A stretch of 64,000 nt of DNA. Source: JADLCB01 sp964398315. GTDB taxonomy: Bacteria; Planctomycetota; Phycisphaerae; Tepidisphaerales; Tepidisphaeraceae. Under the pieces are notes generated by a model. That model was not told the DNA's origin, searched no databases, and was given only the letters and a program-made list of their open reading frames with translations. Both the position numbers and the translations under genes were made by a program. Below, in pieces: positions 1 through 9,283 of the stretch (the stretch's first letter is position 1; each line of letters starts with the position of its first letter). The stretch is from the NCBI GenBank assembly GCA_964398315.1, contig CAYNMV010000007.1, positions 1 through 64,000 of the forward strand, written 5' to 3'.

Positions 1-2400
1 CTGCCGCCGGTGCGCGGGAACTACGCCGTGCGCGGCCTGCTGGTGGATCCGCGCGATGACAACCGGCTGGTCATTGCCACGGGCAGTCGCTGGAGCAAGA
101 CGGACGGGATCTACGTGTCCGACGACGCTGGCAAGACCTGGCGTTCGGTTACCAAGGGGATCTTCTTTGATGGTAATGGTCCGCCGCGGTCGGCTGGCGT
201 GATCCTCCAGCGGCATCCGACGAAGCTGGATCGCCTGTTTGCCGCCAGCATCGGCACGGGGTTGTGGCGATCGGAGGACAACGGCGAGACGTGGGAGATG
301 GTCGGCCTGGAGCACCTTCAGCCGACGGATCTGAAGATCGACCGCAGCAATCCCGATCGCATGTGGCTTTGTGCGCTCAAGGGTGACTATAACATTAACG
401 GTCAGCGCGAGCAGGAGGCGGGATTCTATCGTTCAACCGATTGCGGGGTCACCTGGACGCGGCTGGTGGAGGAGTCGCCGGCGGAGATTCTGCAGGATCC
501 AGTCGAGCCGGATCGGCTCTATGGCCTGCGGCGCGGACAGGTGCTGATCAGCCGCGATGCGGGGCAGACCTGGTCCGATTTTACCGACGGCCTGCAGTAT
601 GACCCGGCCAAGCAGGGGTCGACCAGTGATTTCTCATATCGGGCGATCGCAGCCGGGCCGGATTTCGTTATTGTGGGCTCGTGCAATGGCACGGTGTATC
701 GCCTGACGCCAGGCGAGAATACGTGGCAGAAGGTTGAGGGGCAGCTCGTCGATCGCGGCGGGCATCTGCGCAACGGCGGCGGCTGGGGCTGGGCGATGGC
801 CAGTCTGGTCGTCAGCCCGCATGACCCGAACCACTGGTTCTTCACCGACTTCTTCGGTGTCTCGCAGACGCGCGATGCCGGCAAGACCTGGGCGATCACA
901 CTCGACGGCATCGAGGTGACGGTGGTTCACACCGTCATGCAGGATCCGACCGATCCGGGTGTTGTCCACCTGGGGATGGCGGATAACGCGTATTTCCGCT
1001 CGGAAGACGGTGGCGAGAACTTCAAGCGTCATCCGTTCCCACAGGGTGCGATCACGTGCAAGGAGATCGATCTCTCCGCCAAACTGCCTGCGCGGTTGTA
1101 TGCCGTCGGCGCGACGATGTACGGCCAGCAGATCGGGCAAGTGTATGTGAGTATCGATCGCGGGGATACGTGGGAGCGTTCGCCGATGCTCGGCCTGCCG
1201 CCGCTGACGCGCGACATGTGCACGAGCATCACGGTGCACCCGGACGAGCCGTACACCGTCTTCCTGTGCGTCTCCGGCAACATCAGGGAGAACGGCCCGG
1301 GCGTCTATCGCAGCACGGATGGCGGCAAGAGCTGGACGTGGATCGGCCATGGCCTGCCCGAAGGCCAGCCGTTTTTCTGGCCGATGCAATGGGCTCAGGG
1401 GAGGCAGCTTGCGGTGTCGCCGGATGGCACGCTGGTTGCCATCAGCAAGCAGACGCGGCACGTCTACGCCCTGGATGCCGGCGCATCGGCCTGGCGCAAG
1501 ATAGAACTGTCACTGTCGGGTTCGCCACATTGCGTGGTGGCCGATGTGCTGACGCCCGGGCGCTTCTTCATGGGCGTGAAGGGCGACGGCTTGTATCGCA
1601 GCGAGGACTTCGGCCAGACGTGGAAGCGTGTGGTCAAGGGAAGCGTCACGCATGTCATGACGGATCGTGCTGTAGCCAACCGCGTGGCGGCTGCGACGGA
1701 TAACGGCATCATCCTCAGCACGGACGGCGGTGGGACGTGGACGCAGCTCGATCGGAGCCTGCCCGATCGTGTGGACGGGAACATGCTGGCGTTCGCGGGG
1801 GATCGGCTGGTCGTGGGCTCGGACGGCAGCGGGGCGTTCTGGATTGCCCTGACGCCCGAGGCCCGCCAGACGCCGACAGCGAAGCCGGCGGTTCGTGCCG
1901 ATTTGCCGCAGGAGTGGAAGACACCGCCTCAGCCGCCGAAACTGACCAACACCGGCGGCGAATCAGGCACGGATCGGCCTGACGGCTGGCGGCTGTGGAC
2001 AGGCGCCGGCCAGGCCGAGCTGGTGCGCGATACCGAGACCTATCGCATCGGGAAGGCCTCGATTGCCGTTCGATCCACAAGTGAAGAAACCCGCGCGACC
2101 GCATACCAGGAGTTCCAGCCGACCCGCACGACCTTCACCGTCAACTTCTGGGGAAAGGCTGAAGGTGTCAGCAAGGCCCAACTGGCGATTCAGGTTTTCG
2201 ACCAGGACAACAAGCAGATCGACTGGATCATCCTCGGCGAGTTCCACCGGGCCGACAAGGGAAAGTGGACGACAAGCCGCCCGGTCACCCTGCCGACCGC
2301 CGCACACGCGTGCCGGCTGAACATCCTCGTTGAAGGAGCCGGAACAGCCTGGGTGGATGATATCCGCATCAAGGCGCTCGCATCCGAGGTGTTCCCGTAA
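1..2400 (+). CDS. Asp-box (BNR/sortilin-like) beta-propeller protein, 5' truncated
   Basis: The reading frame is open to the left edge of the window (Leu-Pro-Pro precede the GTG at position 10), so the true start probably lies outside. About 800 residues are visible. Ten Asp-box motifs of the form S-x-D-x-G-x-T-W can be read (for example SDDAGKTW, SEDNGETW, STDGGKSW), spaced as in the multi-bladed propellers of sialidase-, xyloglucanase- and sortilin-like proteins. The last ~130 residues form a separate beta-rich domain resembling a carbohydrate-binding module. It is likely a secreted or surface glycan-active or glycan-binding protein. No catalytic residues could be assigned, so hydrolase activity is not claimed. 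Confidence 0.8.
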   Translation: MPPVRGNYAVRGLLVDPRDDNRLVIATGSRWSKTDGIYVSDDAGKTWRSVTKGIFFDGNGPPRSAGVILQRHPTKLDRLFAASIGTGLWRSEDNGETWEMVGLEHLQPTDLKIDRSNPDRMWLCALKGDYNINGQREQEAGFYRSTDCGVTWTRLVEESPAEILQDPVEPDRLYGLRRGQVLISRDAGQTWSDFTDGLQYDPAKQGSTSDFSYRAIAAGPDFVIVGSCNGTVYRLTPGENTWQKVEGQLVDRGGHLRNGGGWGWAMASLVVSPHDPNHWFFTDFFGVSQTRDAGKTWAITLDGIEVTVVHTVMQDPTDPGVVHLGMADNAYFRSEDGGENFKRHPFPQGAITCKEIDLSAKLPARLYAVGATMYGQQIGQVYVSIDRGDTWERSPMLGLPPLTRDMCTSITVHPDEPYTVFLCVSGNIRENGPGVYRSTDGGKSWTWIGHGLPEGQPFFWPMQWAQGRQLAVSPDGTLVAISKQTRHVYALDAGASAWRKIELSLSGSPHCVVADVLTPGRFFMGVKGDGLYRSEDFGQTWKRVVKGSVTHVMTDRAVANRVAAATDNGIILSTDGGGTWTQLDRSLPDRVDGNMLAFAGDRLVVGSDGSGAFWIALTPEARQTPTAKPAVRADLPQEWKTPPQPPKLTNTGGESGTDRPDGWRLWTGAGQAELVRDTETYRIGKASIAVRSTSEETRATAYQEFQPTRTTFTVNFWGKAEGVSKAQLAIQVFDQDNKQIDWIILGEFHRADKGKWTTSRPVTLPTAAHACRLNILVEGAGTAWVDDIRIKALASEVFP

Positions 2401-2406
2401 TCGGTC

Positions 2407-2651
2407 CACAGCCAACTGCGCCGACGGCATCGCCCGATGGCTGTGATGATGTCGAGCGTGGGCCTGCACGTGCGGCGCGCTGTGTCGGGCTCTGCCGTCA
2501 GGATGTGGGGATGCATGGCGTCTGGCAGGCAGCCTGCGCCCCATGCATCGGAGCTGAAGCGGTTGATGAGCCTGTGCACACCGCATTGCGTGGCGCGGGT
2601 TTGCAACGCGTGCTGGCGGCACGCTCCCAGGGGGTTGCAAACCCGCGCCAC
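2407..2651. repeat. Three consecutive perfect palindromes between convergent genes
   Basis: The 277-bp gap between two convergent genes holds three perfect inverted repeats in a row. They are CACAGCCA/TGGCTGTG (2407-2414 with 2438-2445), GATGCATGG/CCATGCATC (2510-2518 with 2541-2549), and a 17-bp pair GTGGCGCGGGTTTGCAA at 2590-2606 with its complement at 2635-2651. The loop of the last pair carries a second 6-bp stem, GCGTGC/GCACGC. None has a U-tract. They could be bidirectional transcript ends or a REP-like element. Confidence 0.75.
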
Positions 2652-2677
2652 ATGTGCGCATTAACCTGCCATCTGCT

Positions 2678-4714
2678 CTAAGAGCCCCGCAGCAGCAAGG
2701 CGCCGATAGCGCGGGTGAGCGCATGGGCATGGGCGCCGCTGGGAATGTTTACGCGGCTCTCCCTGGACGCCGGACCGCTTTCCGCCGGCGCCGGTTCGGA
2801 GATGGGGGCGATCGGGGCGGCATCGGCGAAGGGCGGTGTCGCCGGGGGCTGCGGGGCCGGAGCGATCGGTGGCCGGACCGGCGCGGGGGCAGGCTTGGCG
2901 GGGGCCGCAGCCTGCGGGGCGTAGAGCCGGCTCACGGGGATCGGCTGCTTGGCGATGCCCGGGGCACTCCAGCGCAGGCGCGCGGTGGATTCACCGCCGG
3001 CTTCGTAATACTCCATTTTGATGTTGTACTTCTGTCCCGCTTCCAGCGTAATCCGGCCGGTATGTTCAGCGGCCGCCTGATCGTGCCAGCGGTCGATGAT
3101 CAGCTCGCCATTGACCCACAGCCGTACACCATCATCCGCAGTGACATGGAAGGCATATTCACCGCTGATCGGCGCCTCCACCTGGCCGCTCCAGCGGATC
3201 GAGAAGTCATCTGCGCCCAGGCCGGCGGCGGGCGTGCCGGTACCCCAGTCGAAGTTCACGTGGCGATCAATGCGGGCAAAGCCCAGTTTCGCGAAATCGC
3301 GGCCCACGAAGTACTGACCGAGCAAACCGGTGCCGGCGGCTTCGCCTGCGGGGGCCTGCTCCAGCGGCGGCGTGCCGGGCACAACCGGGCCGGGCAGGGC
3401 GATATCGCCGATGGTCAGCGGTGTGCCATCGCCGCGGCGGGCCAGGAAACCGCCGGTGGCATAGCCGCTGTTGTAGGCGATGTTCCCATCCGCGCGGAAC
3501 AGGCCGTCGCGTTCCTCGAAGATGCTCTTGAGGTTCTGGAAGCGGTTGTTGCGGTAGGTGATGTTCGGCACGTTCGCCACCGCGCCGCGTCCTGAGCGGC
3601 CGGGATTGGTGGAAAGAAACGTGTTGTTCTCCACGACCGCACCCGCGCCGGAGTGGCTCATGAAGCCGCGGTAGGCGTCGATAATCAGGTTGTCGTGGAT
3701 GCGCACATCCCGGGCCGAAGCCACTCCCGTGATCCAGATGGCGACCTCGCTTTGCCAGCGGAAGGTATTGTTGCGCACCACCGCGTTGTCGGCCTGTACA
3801 ATGTGCAGCCCCTCCTTGAAGCCGTCGATGACATTGCCTTCGACCAGGCCGTTGTTGCCGCTGAACTCGATGCCCACCATCGCCTCGTTGCGCCGCGGGT
3901 CGAATTTGCCGGCTTCACCGCTGGAAGCGTAATTGTTGCGCACGATCGTGCCGGTGCCCCAGTTCATGATCGAATAGGCGAACGAGCCGTGATAGCGCTG
4001 ATCGTGCCACTCGACGAAGTGGTTGTTTTCAACGATGGTGTTGACCGCATCGTAGCCCTGCAGCTCAATCGCCATGCGCTTGACGAGCCGGCCGGTGTTG
4101 TTGGCCACGAGCAGGTTCTCGCCCTTGTAGGCCAGATGGATTCCCTCCATCACGTTTTCAAAATAATTGCCCGAGATGGTGGTGTTGTCCCAGGTACCGA
4201 AGCCGTAAACGCCGTTGTGGCCCTGGATGTTGATGAAGCGGTTGTTGAGGATCTGGCTGTTGCGCGCCCCGGCGCCCCAGAAGATGCCGTTTTTCTCCTC
4301 GCCGCCACCGTTGATGTTACGGAAGATCGAGTTTCGAATGGTGACGTTGTCGGCCCGCACCGATCCGTTGGTGATACCGGCCCCGTCGAAGATCAGCCCG
4401 TCGATGGTGATGTTCTCACCACGCTGGTGGACGGTGAAGACATAGCCATTGTCCTTGCGGAGAATAGCGCCGCCGGTGTAGGTGCGATTGGGGTAAAGGG
4501 CGATTTCTGAACCGATATCGAAGACGCCGCCGGAGAAGACGATGGTATCCCCATCACTGCTGGCGCGGATGGCAGCGCGAATGGCGGCGGTGTCATCGTG
4601 GCCGTCATCAGGTACAGCGCCAAAATCGGCAACGTTGATGGTGGCCATCAGCAGGCGGCGTTCCAGGGTCTCAATGGTACGGATGGTCCGAGAGTGCTGG
4701 CGATCAGATCGCAT
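2678..4714 (-). CDS. Secreted right-handed beta-helix protein with PA14 domain
   Basis: 678 residues from the ATG at 4714, chosen because GGGAAG lies about 9 bases upstream; the frame is open further upstream but has no better start. The N-terminus has a TLERRLLMA stretch, the LEPR-type signal seen on planctomycete exported proteins, then a pectate-lyase-type start (NVADFGAVPDDGHDDT). Residues ~30-430 carry many N-N-x-hydrophobic repeats of a parallel beta-helix. A PA14 domain follows (~470-600, with LWVNGELIIDRWHD), then a Pro/Ala-rich tail. It probably binds or cleaves polysaccharide outside the cytoplasm. The substrate cannot be read from the sequence. Confidence 0.85.
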   Translation of the reverse strand: MRSDRQHSRTIRTIETLERRLLMATINVADFGAVPDDGHDDTAAIRAAIRASSDGDTIVFSGGVFDIGSEIALYPNRTYTGGAILRKDNGYVFTVHQRGENITIDGLIFDGAGITNGSVRADNVTIRNSIFRNINGGGEEKNGIFWGAGARNSQILNNRFINIQGHNGVYGFGTWDNTTISGNYFENVMEGIHLAYKGENLLVANNTGRLVKRMAIELQGYDAVNTIVENNHFVEWHDQRYHGSFAYSIMNWGTGTIVRNNYASSGEAGKFDPRRNEAMVGIEFSGNNGLVEGNVIDGFKEGLHIVQADNAVVRNNTFRWQSEVAIWITGVASARDVRIHDNLIIDAYRGFMSHSGAGAVVENNTFLSTNPGRSGRGAVANVPNITYRNNRFQNLKSIFEERDGLFRADGNIAYNSGYATGGFLARRGDGTPLTIGDIALPGPVVPGTPPLEQAPAGEAAGTGLLGQYFVGRDFAKLGFARIDRHVNFDWGTGTPAAGLGADDFSIRWSGQVEAPISGEYAFHVTADDGVRLWVNGELIIDRWHDQAAAEHTGRITLEAGQKYNIKMEYYEAGGESTARLRWSAPGIAKQPIPVSRLYAPQAAAPAKPAPAPVRPPIAPAPQPPATPPFADAAPIAPISEPAPAESGPASRESRVNIPSGAHAHALTRAIGALLLRGS

Positions 4715-5595
4715 GGATAGACTTCCCTTCATTGGTGTCGAGCAAGGTGTTGATAGAGAATCCAGCCGAGAGCGGCGGATTGACGCACCTGTTCGCCGCG
4801 CGAGGCGGGTCACGGGCGGGGTCCGGTTGTCTTGCCTGTTGGCCGAGGCCGGCCAGGACGCCGGCAGTTTCGTGTGTTGATCGCGGGTCGGCCCGCGCCG
4901 ACCGACATAGCCCATGCCTTTCCCCCCCGGGAAGGCGGGCACTAGGTTCGCCACTGGCGAAGCGGTGTCAACCTTATTTGTTCGCTTCAGACTGATTTTT
5001 TATCGGTCCTCATTCCAATCCCCTTCAATTTCCCGCGCTCTGAATTGGACATGTTGATCCCTTCATCTCCTGCTGCGCATGGCTGTACGTCTGCCTCCAT
5101 GGTGGCTGGCACCAAAGCGATCGTCATTGCCAGACAAGGAGTTACAATCCGCGCGGGCGAGGCTGTGCAGAGGGGTGCCGCGTGAATGGAATGCAACAAT
5201 ACGAAATACGTTCATGCCCGTGGCGCTCGACTTCCCAAGCGCGACATGCCTGCGGTGCGGTGATCGGGAATTTGTCATTAACTTGCCGGAGATGCGAGGA
5301 AATAAGCAGGTGAATGATCCAATCGGGCGGTGCTTACCATGCTTCCAGAACGGACGCCCAGCCGAAGTCGCCATAGGCACTACCCCCATACATGCCAAAC
5401 AGTGCTCGCTGAAATGCCGTTACCAGCCAGGCGTGCCCGATCTTCCTGCACACACAGACGGTGTGGTGACTGCGACGGATCCGCTTGCCGCGAGACTCAG
5501 GTTGGCGGGGAGGCCAGCCCGATGCGCACGGCACAAAGCCCTTACTTCGCAGACCGCGGTTGCGCCCCACTGGGTTGACCGCTGGCGTGGCTGGT
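4715..5595. other. 881-bp intergenic region, no supported gene
   Basis: No ORF here has a recognisable product. The stretch 4965-5060 is clearly less GC-rich than its surroundings and carries a consensus -35 (TTGACA) on the minus strand at 4972-4967, but no convincing -10 follows, so the promoter of the beta-helix gene is not resolved. A GGTCGG/CCGACC hairpin lies near 4885-4905 in what would be the leader. Confidence 0.5.
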
Positions 5596-6825
5596 TCAAA
5601 GACCTTCGCACGATGGCTGCACGGCCTGCGGGGATGTGGCGGAGGCAGGATGCTGCATCATCGCGGCGGGGAGTACGACTGGTTCGAAGGTCTGATTGGC
5701 TTCGCTCGTGCGGGCAGCGATACACATGGTGGCGCTGAGGATGCCATCTGCCAGGGTGGCATGGGAGACATCCTGGCCACGGATGATGTCAATAAAGTTG
5801 CGGGCGAGCACGCTGTCGCCGCCGTGGTGGCCCTGCGGGATCTCCACCTTGATGGTATCAACGGCGGTGCCGTGATGCTCGATGACCTGGATGGATTCGG
5901 TGTACCAGTCGAATTCCAGCGTGGCTTCGTAGCCGGTGATGCGGGCGCCGCGGCGGGCGGCAGAACGGCGCGAGACGAAGTTCTGCGCATAGGAGGCATG
6001 CGTGCCGTCGGCGTACAGGATCAGCGCACTGCCGGCATCGTGGTGGCGGATCGACTCACTGAATGCGCAGGCGTGATCACCGTGGCCCATGCCGCCATCA
6101 TCTCCGCGCAGGGCGATGTTGCGCGGACTCTCGGGGCAGCTGTCCACGCGATCGCAGGCCGAGCAGCGCAAGTCGGCCGGCATCGATCCGCCATAAATCT
6201 TGCGCGTGCCCGTGGCGGCGATGGTCAGCGGGCGGCTGCCAACGAGCCGGTTGATGTAGTCGAAGTCATGGGTGGCCTTCTGCAGCCACAACCCGCCGGT
6301 GGTGTTGTAATCGCGATACCATTGTCCGAAGTAGCCCCCGCCGTAAGGCACGTAGTTGAATGCCTGCACCTGGTTGATGATGCCCAGCCGACCGGAGGCA
6401 ATAATCTCCATGACGCGCTGCACCAGTGGCGTCACCCGCAGCGGGAATGACACGACAACGCTGGCCTCCCGGCCGAGGAAAGCCGCGTGCAATGCCTGAA
6501 GCTGGGCAGTGGAGATGCCCACCGGCTTTTCCAGGAACAGCGGCAGGCGCGTCGGGGCCACCTTGACCGCCAGCGGCGCGTGCAGGTCGCAGCGGGTGCC
6601 GATGAGGATGCCATCATAGGAATCGGCGTGCTCCAGCAGGCGGTCGGTGTCAGGATGGAACACCGTGCGGTCGTGCGGCACGTTTTCGCGGTCCAGGCGC
6701 GCCATCGCCTGCTGTGGTGTCGGATCGGCAACAGCCACCAGCGTGACGGATGGATCTTCCCGGCGCAGCGATGCGATCACCGAGGCGGCTCGAACTCCCA
6801 GACCGATAGCGGCTAGTCGAATCAT
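5596..6825 (-). CDS. Gfo/Idh/MocA family NAD(P)-dependent oxidoreductase
   Basis: 409 residues. The N-terminal Rossmann fold starts at LAAIGLGVRA, the cofactor/catalytic E-K-P motif is at residues 99-101 (FLEKPVG), and a catalytic-region His precedes DFDY at ~186. An insertion with C221-x2-C224-x5-C230 resembles the Cys-containing loop of some sugar or cyclitol dehydrogenases in this family and might bind a metal. It is the last gene of a three-gene operon with a pseudopilin and a GH114-like hydrolase. It probably oxidises or reduces a sugar released by that system. No Shine-Dalgarno is evident before the ATG. Confidence 0.88.
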   Translation of the reverse strand: MIRLAAIGLGVRAASVIASLRREDPSVTLVAVADPTPQQAMARLDRENVPHDRTVFHPDTDRLLEHADSYDGILIGTRCDLHAPLAVKVAPTRLPLFLEKPVGISTAQLQALHAAFLGREASVVVSFPLRVTPLVQRVMEIIASGRLGIINQVQAFNYVPYGGGYFGQWYRDYNTTGGLWLQKATHDFDYINRLVGSRPLTIAATGTRKIYGGSMPADLRCSACDRVDSCPESPRNIALRGDDGGMGHGDHACAFSESIRHHDAGSALILYADGTHASYAQNFVSRRSAARRGARITGYEATLEFDWYTESIQVIEHHGTAVDTIKVEIPQGHHGGDSVLARNFIDIIRGQDVSHATLADGILSATMCIAARTSEANQTFEPVVLPAAMMQHPASATSPQAVQPSCEGL

Positions 6826-6872
6826 GGCGGACCGTGGTCAGAGGAAAGATGCCAGCAGGATATCAGGACAGG

Positions 6873-9245
6873 CTACGGAGTGGTAAGAGAAAGCTGTGCA
6901 ATCCACAGCAGGTTGGGCCGGGCGGAGCTGCCGCCGTCGGCGGGCTGCTCGATGCGGATGGCCTGATAGCCCCCGGCCGGCAGGGGAATGGTTACTGAGC
7001 GGTCGGTGTTGGCCGTGAATTGCCTGGCAGGCGTCCAGGGGGCTTCAGGCGTCGTGCGCACCAGAACGGTGAGATGCCGCGAGGGATGGGAAGGCTCGAA
7101 ATCGATGCGCAGCTGGCCGCCACGGTGTGGTGCGGGCAGGCGCAGCTCGATCCAGGGCGCTTCCCCATCCTCAGCCGAGGCCCACGCTGCCTTTGACCAG
7201 TGCAGGTTGGCGCGATCGGCGATGCCATCAACCAGTGGGGCCACGGTGTAGCCGGCGAACGCGCTGGAAGGTGTGAGGACGGTGCCTGCCGGGAAGCCGT
7301 TGGCCGGGTGGTCGAGTTTCAATGACAGCAGTTCAGGCGTGGTCATCTTGTTCAGCCACTTGGGATCGGGCCGGCCGACGATCTTTTGCTCATACACATC
7401 ATCCAGATAGATGGGGGCGGCGGCGAAGAGAAATCCGAAGGTGGCAGCGCGGTTGGCCGCCTCCTGGATGCGCTCAATTTCATCTGCGGGCGCGTAGTCG
7501 AGGACCAGCACCGTCAGCGGATGTTTTTCAAGGACCGGCTGAATGTCCTTCTGCACCCGCATGAGGTGGTAATCGATCGACTGGGGATAATTCATCATGT
7601 AGGACTTGCTGTCGAAGTCGTAGGTGGCGGTGAAACTCTCGAGCATCAGCCCATCAGCCAGGGGCGCCAGTTCAGGCAGCATGCTGAAGCCCTGGTTGAG
7701 GATGATCGGGGCATCGGGCAAGGCGGCCCGCAGGTCGGCCACAAGCTGGATCATGCCCGGCCTGGTGTGCGGACGGGCGGTGGCGGTGTCCAGGGTGTCC
7801 AGAAAGATGCCGTCAAAGCCGTACTCGTGAACCAGCCGGCGGGCCTCGGCTACACAGTCAGCACGCCAGGCGGGATCGTTGGCGTTGACATAAAAGCTGC
7901 GCCAGATCGGGTTGCGATCGGGCTGGCCATCGTTGTCATCATCGAAATACCAGCTGGCGAATCCGCCGGGGCCGGTGCCATCGCCCTTTCGAGCCTGGGC
8001 GGGATCATCCTCGCCAACGGTGATGTAGCCGATCGTCACCACACCCAGCTCGCGCAGGGCTTTGACATCCTCGCTGCTCATCTGCGGGGTGTGGAGGATC
8101 ACCAGGTCATAGTGCGACAACTCGGCCACCCGGCCCGAGCCGTAGTAGCAGTAAAAATTCTGAGCCTGGCGCACGCGCTGGCGGGCGGGAAGATGGCGAT
8201 TGGCCTTGGGCGGAGCCATCTGCGCCTGTGGGCGCGGAGCGGCCGTTCCAGCGGCGGCGGGGTCGATCTTCACCCGCTTGAGCCCCTGGTCGGGAGCGCG
8301 GTCCACAAGTGTTTGCCAATCCTTGCTCATGGCCCAGGCGGCAATGTCAATCTGTTGCGACCGGAGCAGGCCGGCTTCGATGCGCAGCGTGAGTGCGTTG
8401 CCGGTGAGCGTGCGCCTGGCAGCGCCGATGCGCTCCCATTGCCAGGCATCGCGGGTAGCGCCGGTGTGCTTGAGGAGCTGATCGCCGCTGATGAGCAATT
8501 CGAAGCCGAACCGGGGGTCGGCCGGCGGTTGGAAGCCGGTATCCGCACTCCGGTCGGTGTCGATCAGCAGCAGCCAGGTGCCAAAGTCGCCGGCCTGTTT
8601 CGCCTTCAGTTGGATCACCAGGTCGGCTCCGTCCTGGGCGGCCTCGAAGGCGGTGATGTCAAGGGTCGGGTCGTCGGCATCGCCGGCCGGATCGGCATCG
8701 TCGTTGCCCGCGCCAGGCGGCGTTTGCACTTTGTCTGCTTGGGCTGCCTCCACGCCGGCAGGTGAATCGGTGAAGCTGAATGAGACAGTCGAGTTGTCGG
8801 GCGCGGTGTCCAGGACGGTCTGCCAGTCATCGCTGAGCGTGCGCATGATGATTCGTGCGCGCTCAGCCCGGATCAGGTCGCGGCCTGCGCGGAGGACCAG
8901 CTTGCGTGCGGCGACCTGCCGTCGGGCCTCACCGATGCGCTGCCAGGTCCAATCCTCTCCCGTACCGCCGTATCGGTAGATGGTGGCGCCTTCAACCATC
9001 AGATCGGCCCCCATACCGGCGATGTTGAATCCCTTGCCTGCCTCGGTGTCGAAGAACACCTGCACGGCGTTGAAGTTCCAGTCGGCGGCAACAGTCAATT
9101 CTACCACCGCCGCATCGCCGGCAGCCGTTACGGAGTAGCTGATGATGTCTCGCGCTGGATCGGTGACATCATCCTTCGGGTCGGTGGCGGCCAGGGCGGC
9201 TGGGATGGCCATCGCCAACAGCGCAAAAGCAAAGGCAAATCGCAT
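6873..9245 (-). CDS. Secreted GH114/TM1410-like glycosidase with duplicated N-terminal domain
   Basis: 790 residues from the ATG at 9245, preceded by GGAG. It has a clear signal peptide (MRFAFAFALLAMAIPAALAA). Two related ~125-residue domains follow (each with DxTxxD, an FxDTxxxTGF-like strand and W-x-W-x-R-I-G-x-A-R-R). A catalytic domain starts around residue 370 (RVRQAQNFYCYYGSG, VVTIGYITVGEDD, YGFDGIFLDTLDTA), typical of the alpha-1,4-polygalactosaminidase/TM1410 barrel. The last ~150 residues are a beta-sandwich binding domain. The likely role is cleavage of an amino-sugar-containing polysaccharide outside the cytoplasm. It lies 38 bp after the pseudopilin gene and 47 bp before the Gfo/Idh gene. 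Confidence 0.8.
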   Translation of the reverse strand: MRFAFAFALLAMAIPAALAATDPKDDVTDPARDIISYSVTAAGDAAVVELTVAADWNFNAVQVFFDTEAGKGFNIAGMGADLMVEGATIYRYGGTGEDWTWQRIGEARRQVAARKLVLRAGRDLIRAERARIIMRTLSDDWQTVLDTAPDNSTVSFSFTDSPAGVEAAQADKVQTPPGAGNDDADPAGDADDPTLDITAFEAAQDGADLVIQLKAKQAGDFGTWLLLIDTDRSADTGFQPPADPRFGFELLISGDQLLKHTGATRDAWQWERIGAARRTLTGNALTLRIEAGLLRSQQIDIAAWAMSKDWQTLVDRAPDQGLKRVKIDPAAAGTAAPRPQAQMAPPKANRHLPARQRVRQAQNFYCYYGSGRVAELSHYDLVILHTPQMSSEDVKALRELGVVTIGYITVGEDDPAQARKGDGTGPGGFASWYFDDDNDGQPDRNPIWRSFYVNANDPAWRADCVAEARRLVHEYGFDGIFLDTLDTATARPHTRPGMIQLVADLRAALPDAPIILNQGFSMLPELAPLADGLMLESFTATYDFDSKSYMMNYPQSIDYHLMRVQKDIQPVLEKHPLTVLVLDYAPADEIERIQEAANRAATFGFLFAAAPIYLDDVYEQKIVGRPDPKWLNKMTTPELLSLKLDHPANGFPAGTVLTPSSAFAGYTVAPLVDGIADRANLHWSKAAWASAEDGEAPWIELRLPAPHRGGQLRIDFEPSHPSRHLTVLVRTTPEAPWTPARQFTANTDRSVTIPLPAGGYQAIRIEQPADGGSSARPNLLWIAQLSLTTP

Positions 9246-9283
9246 GCGAAGCTCCAGATGAACAGGGTCGTCGGTTGGGAGTA

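Noticed and set aside
3653..4510. 285-codon open frame on the plus strand
   Set aside because: Antisense to the beta-helix gene; the Val/Asp-rich repeats mirror the N-N-x-V codons of the helix repeats.
4967..4972. TTGACA on the minus strand as a promoter for the beta-helix gene
   Set aside because: No TANNNT at 16-18 bp; reported only as an isolated -35-like hexamer.
5079..5738. 219-codon open frame in the large gap before the Gfo/Idh gene
   Set aside because: No domain, no Shine-Dalgarno, and its 3' part overlaps the Gfo/Idh gene antisense.
7386..8765. 459-codon open frame on the plus strand
   Set aside because: Antisense to the well-supported GH114-like gene; no recognisable domain or start signal.
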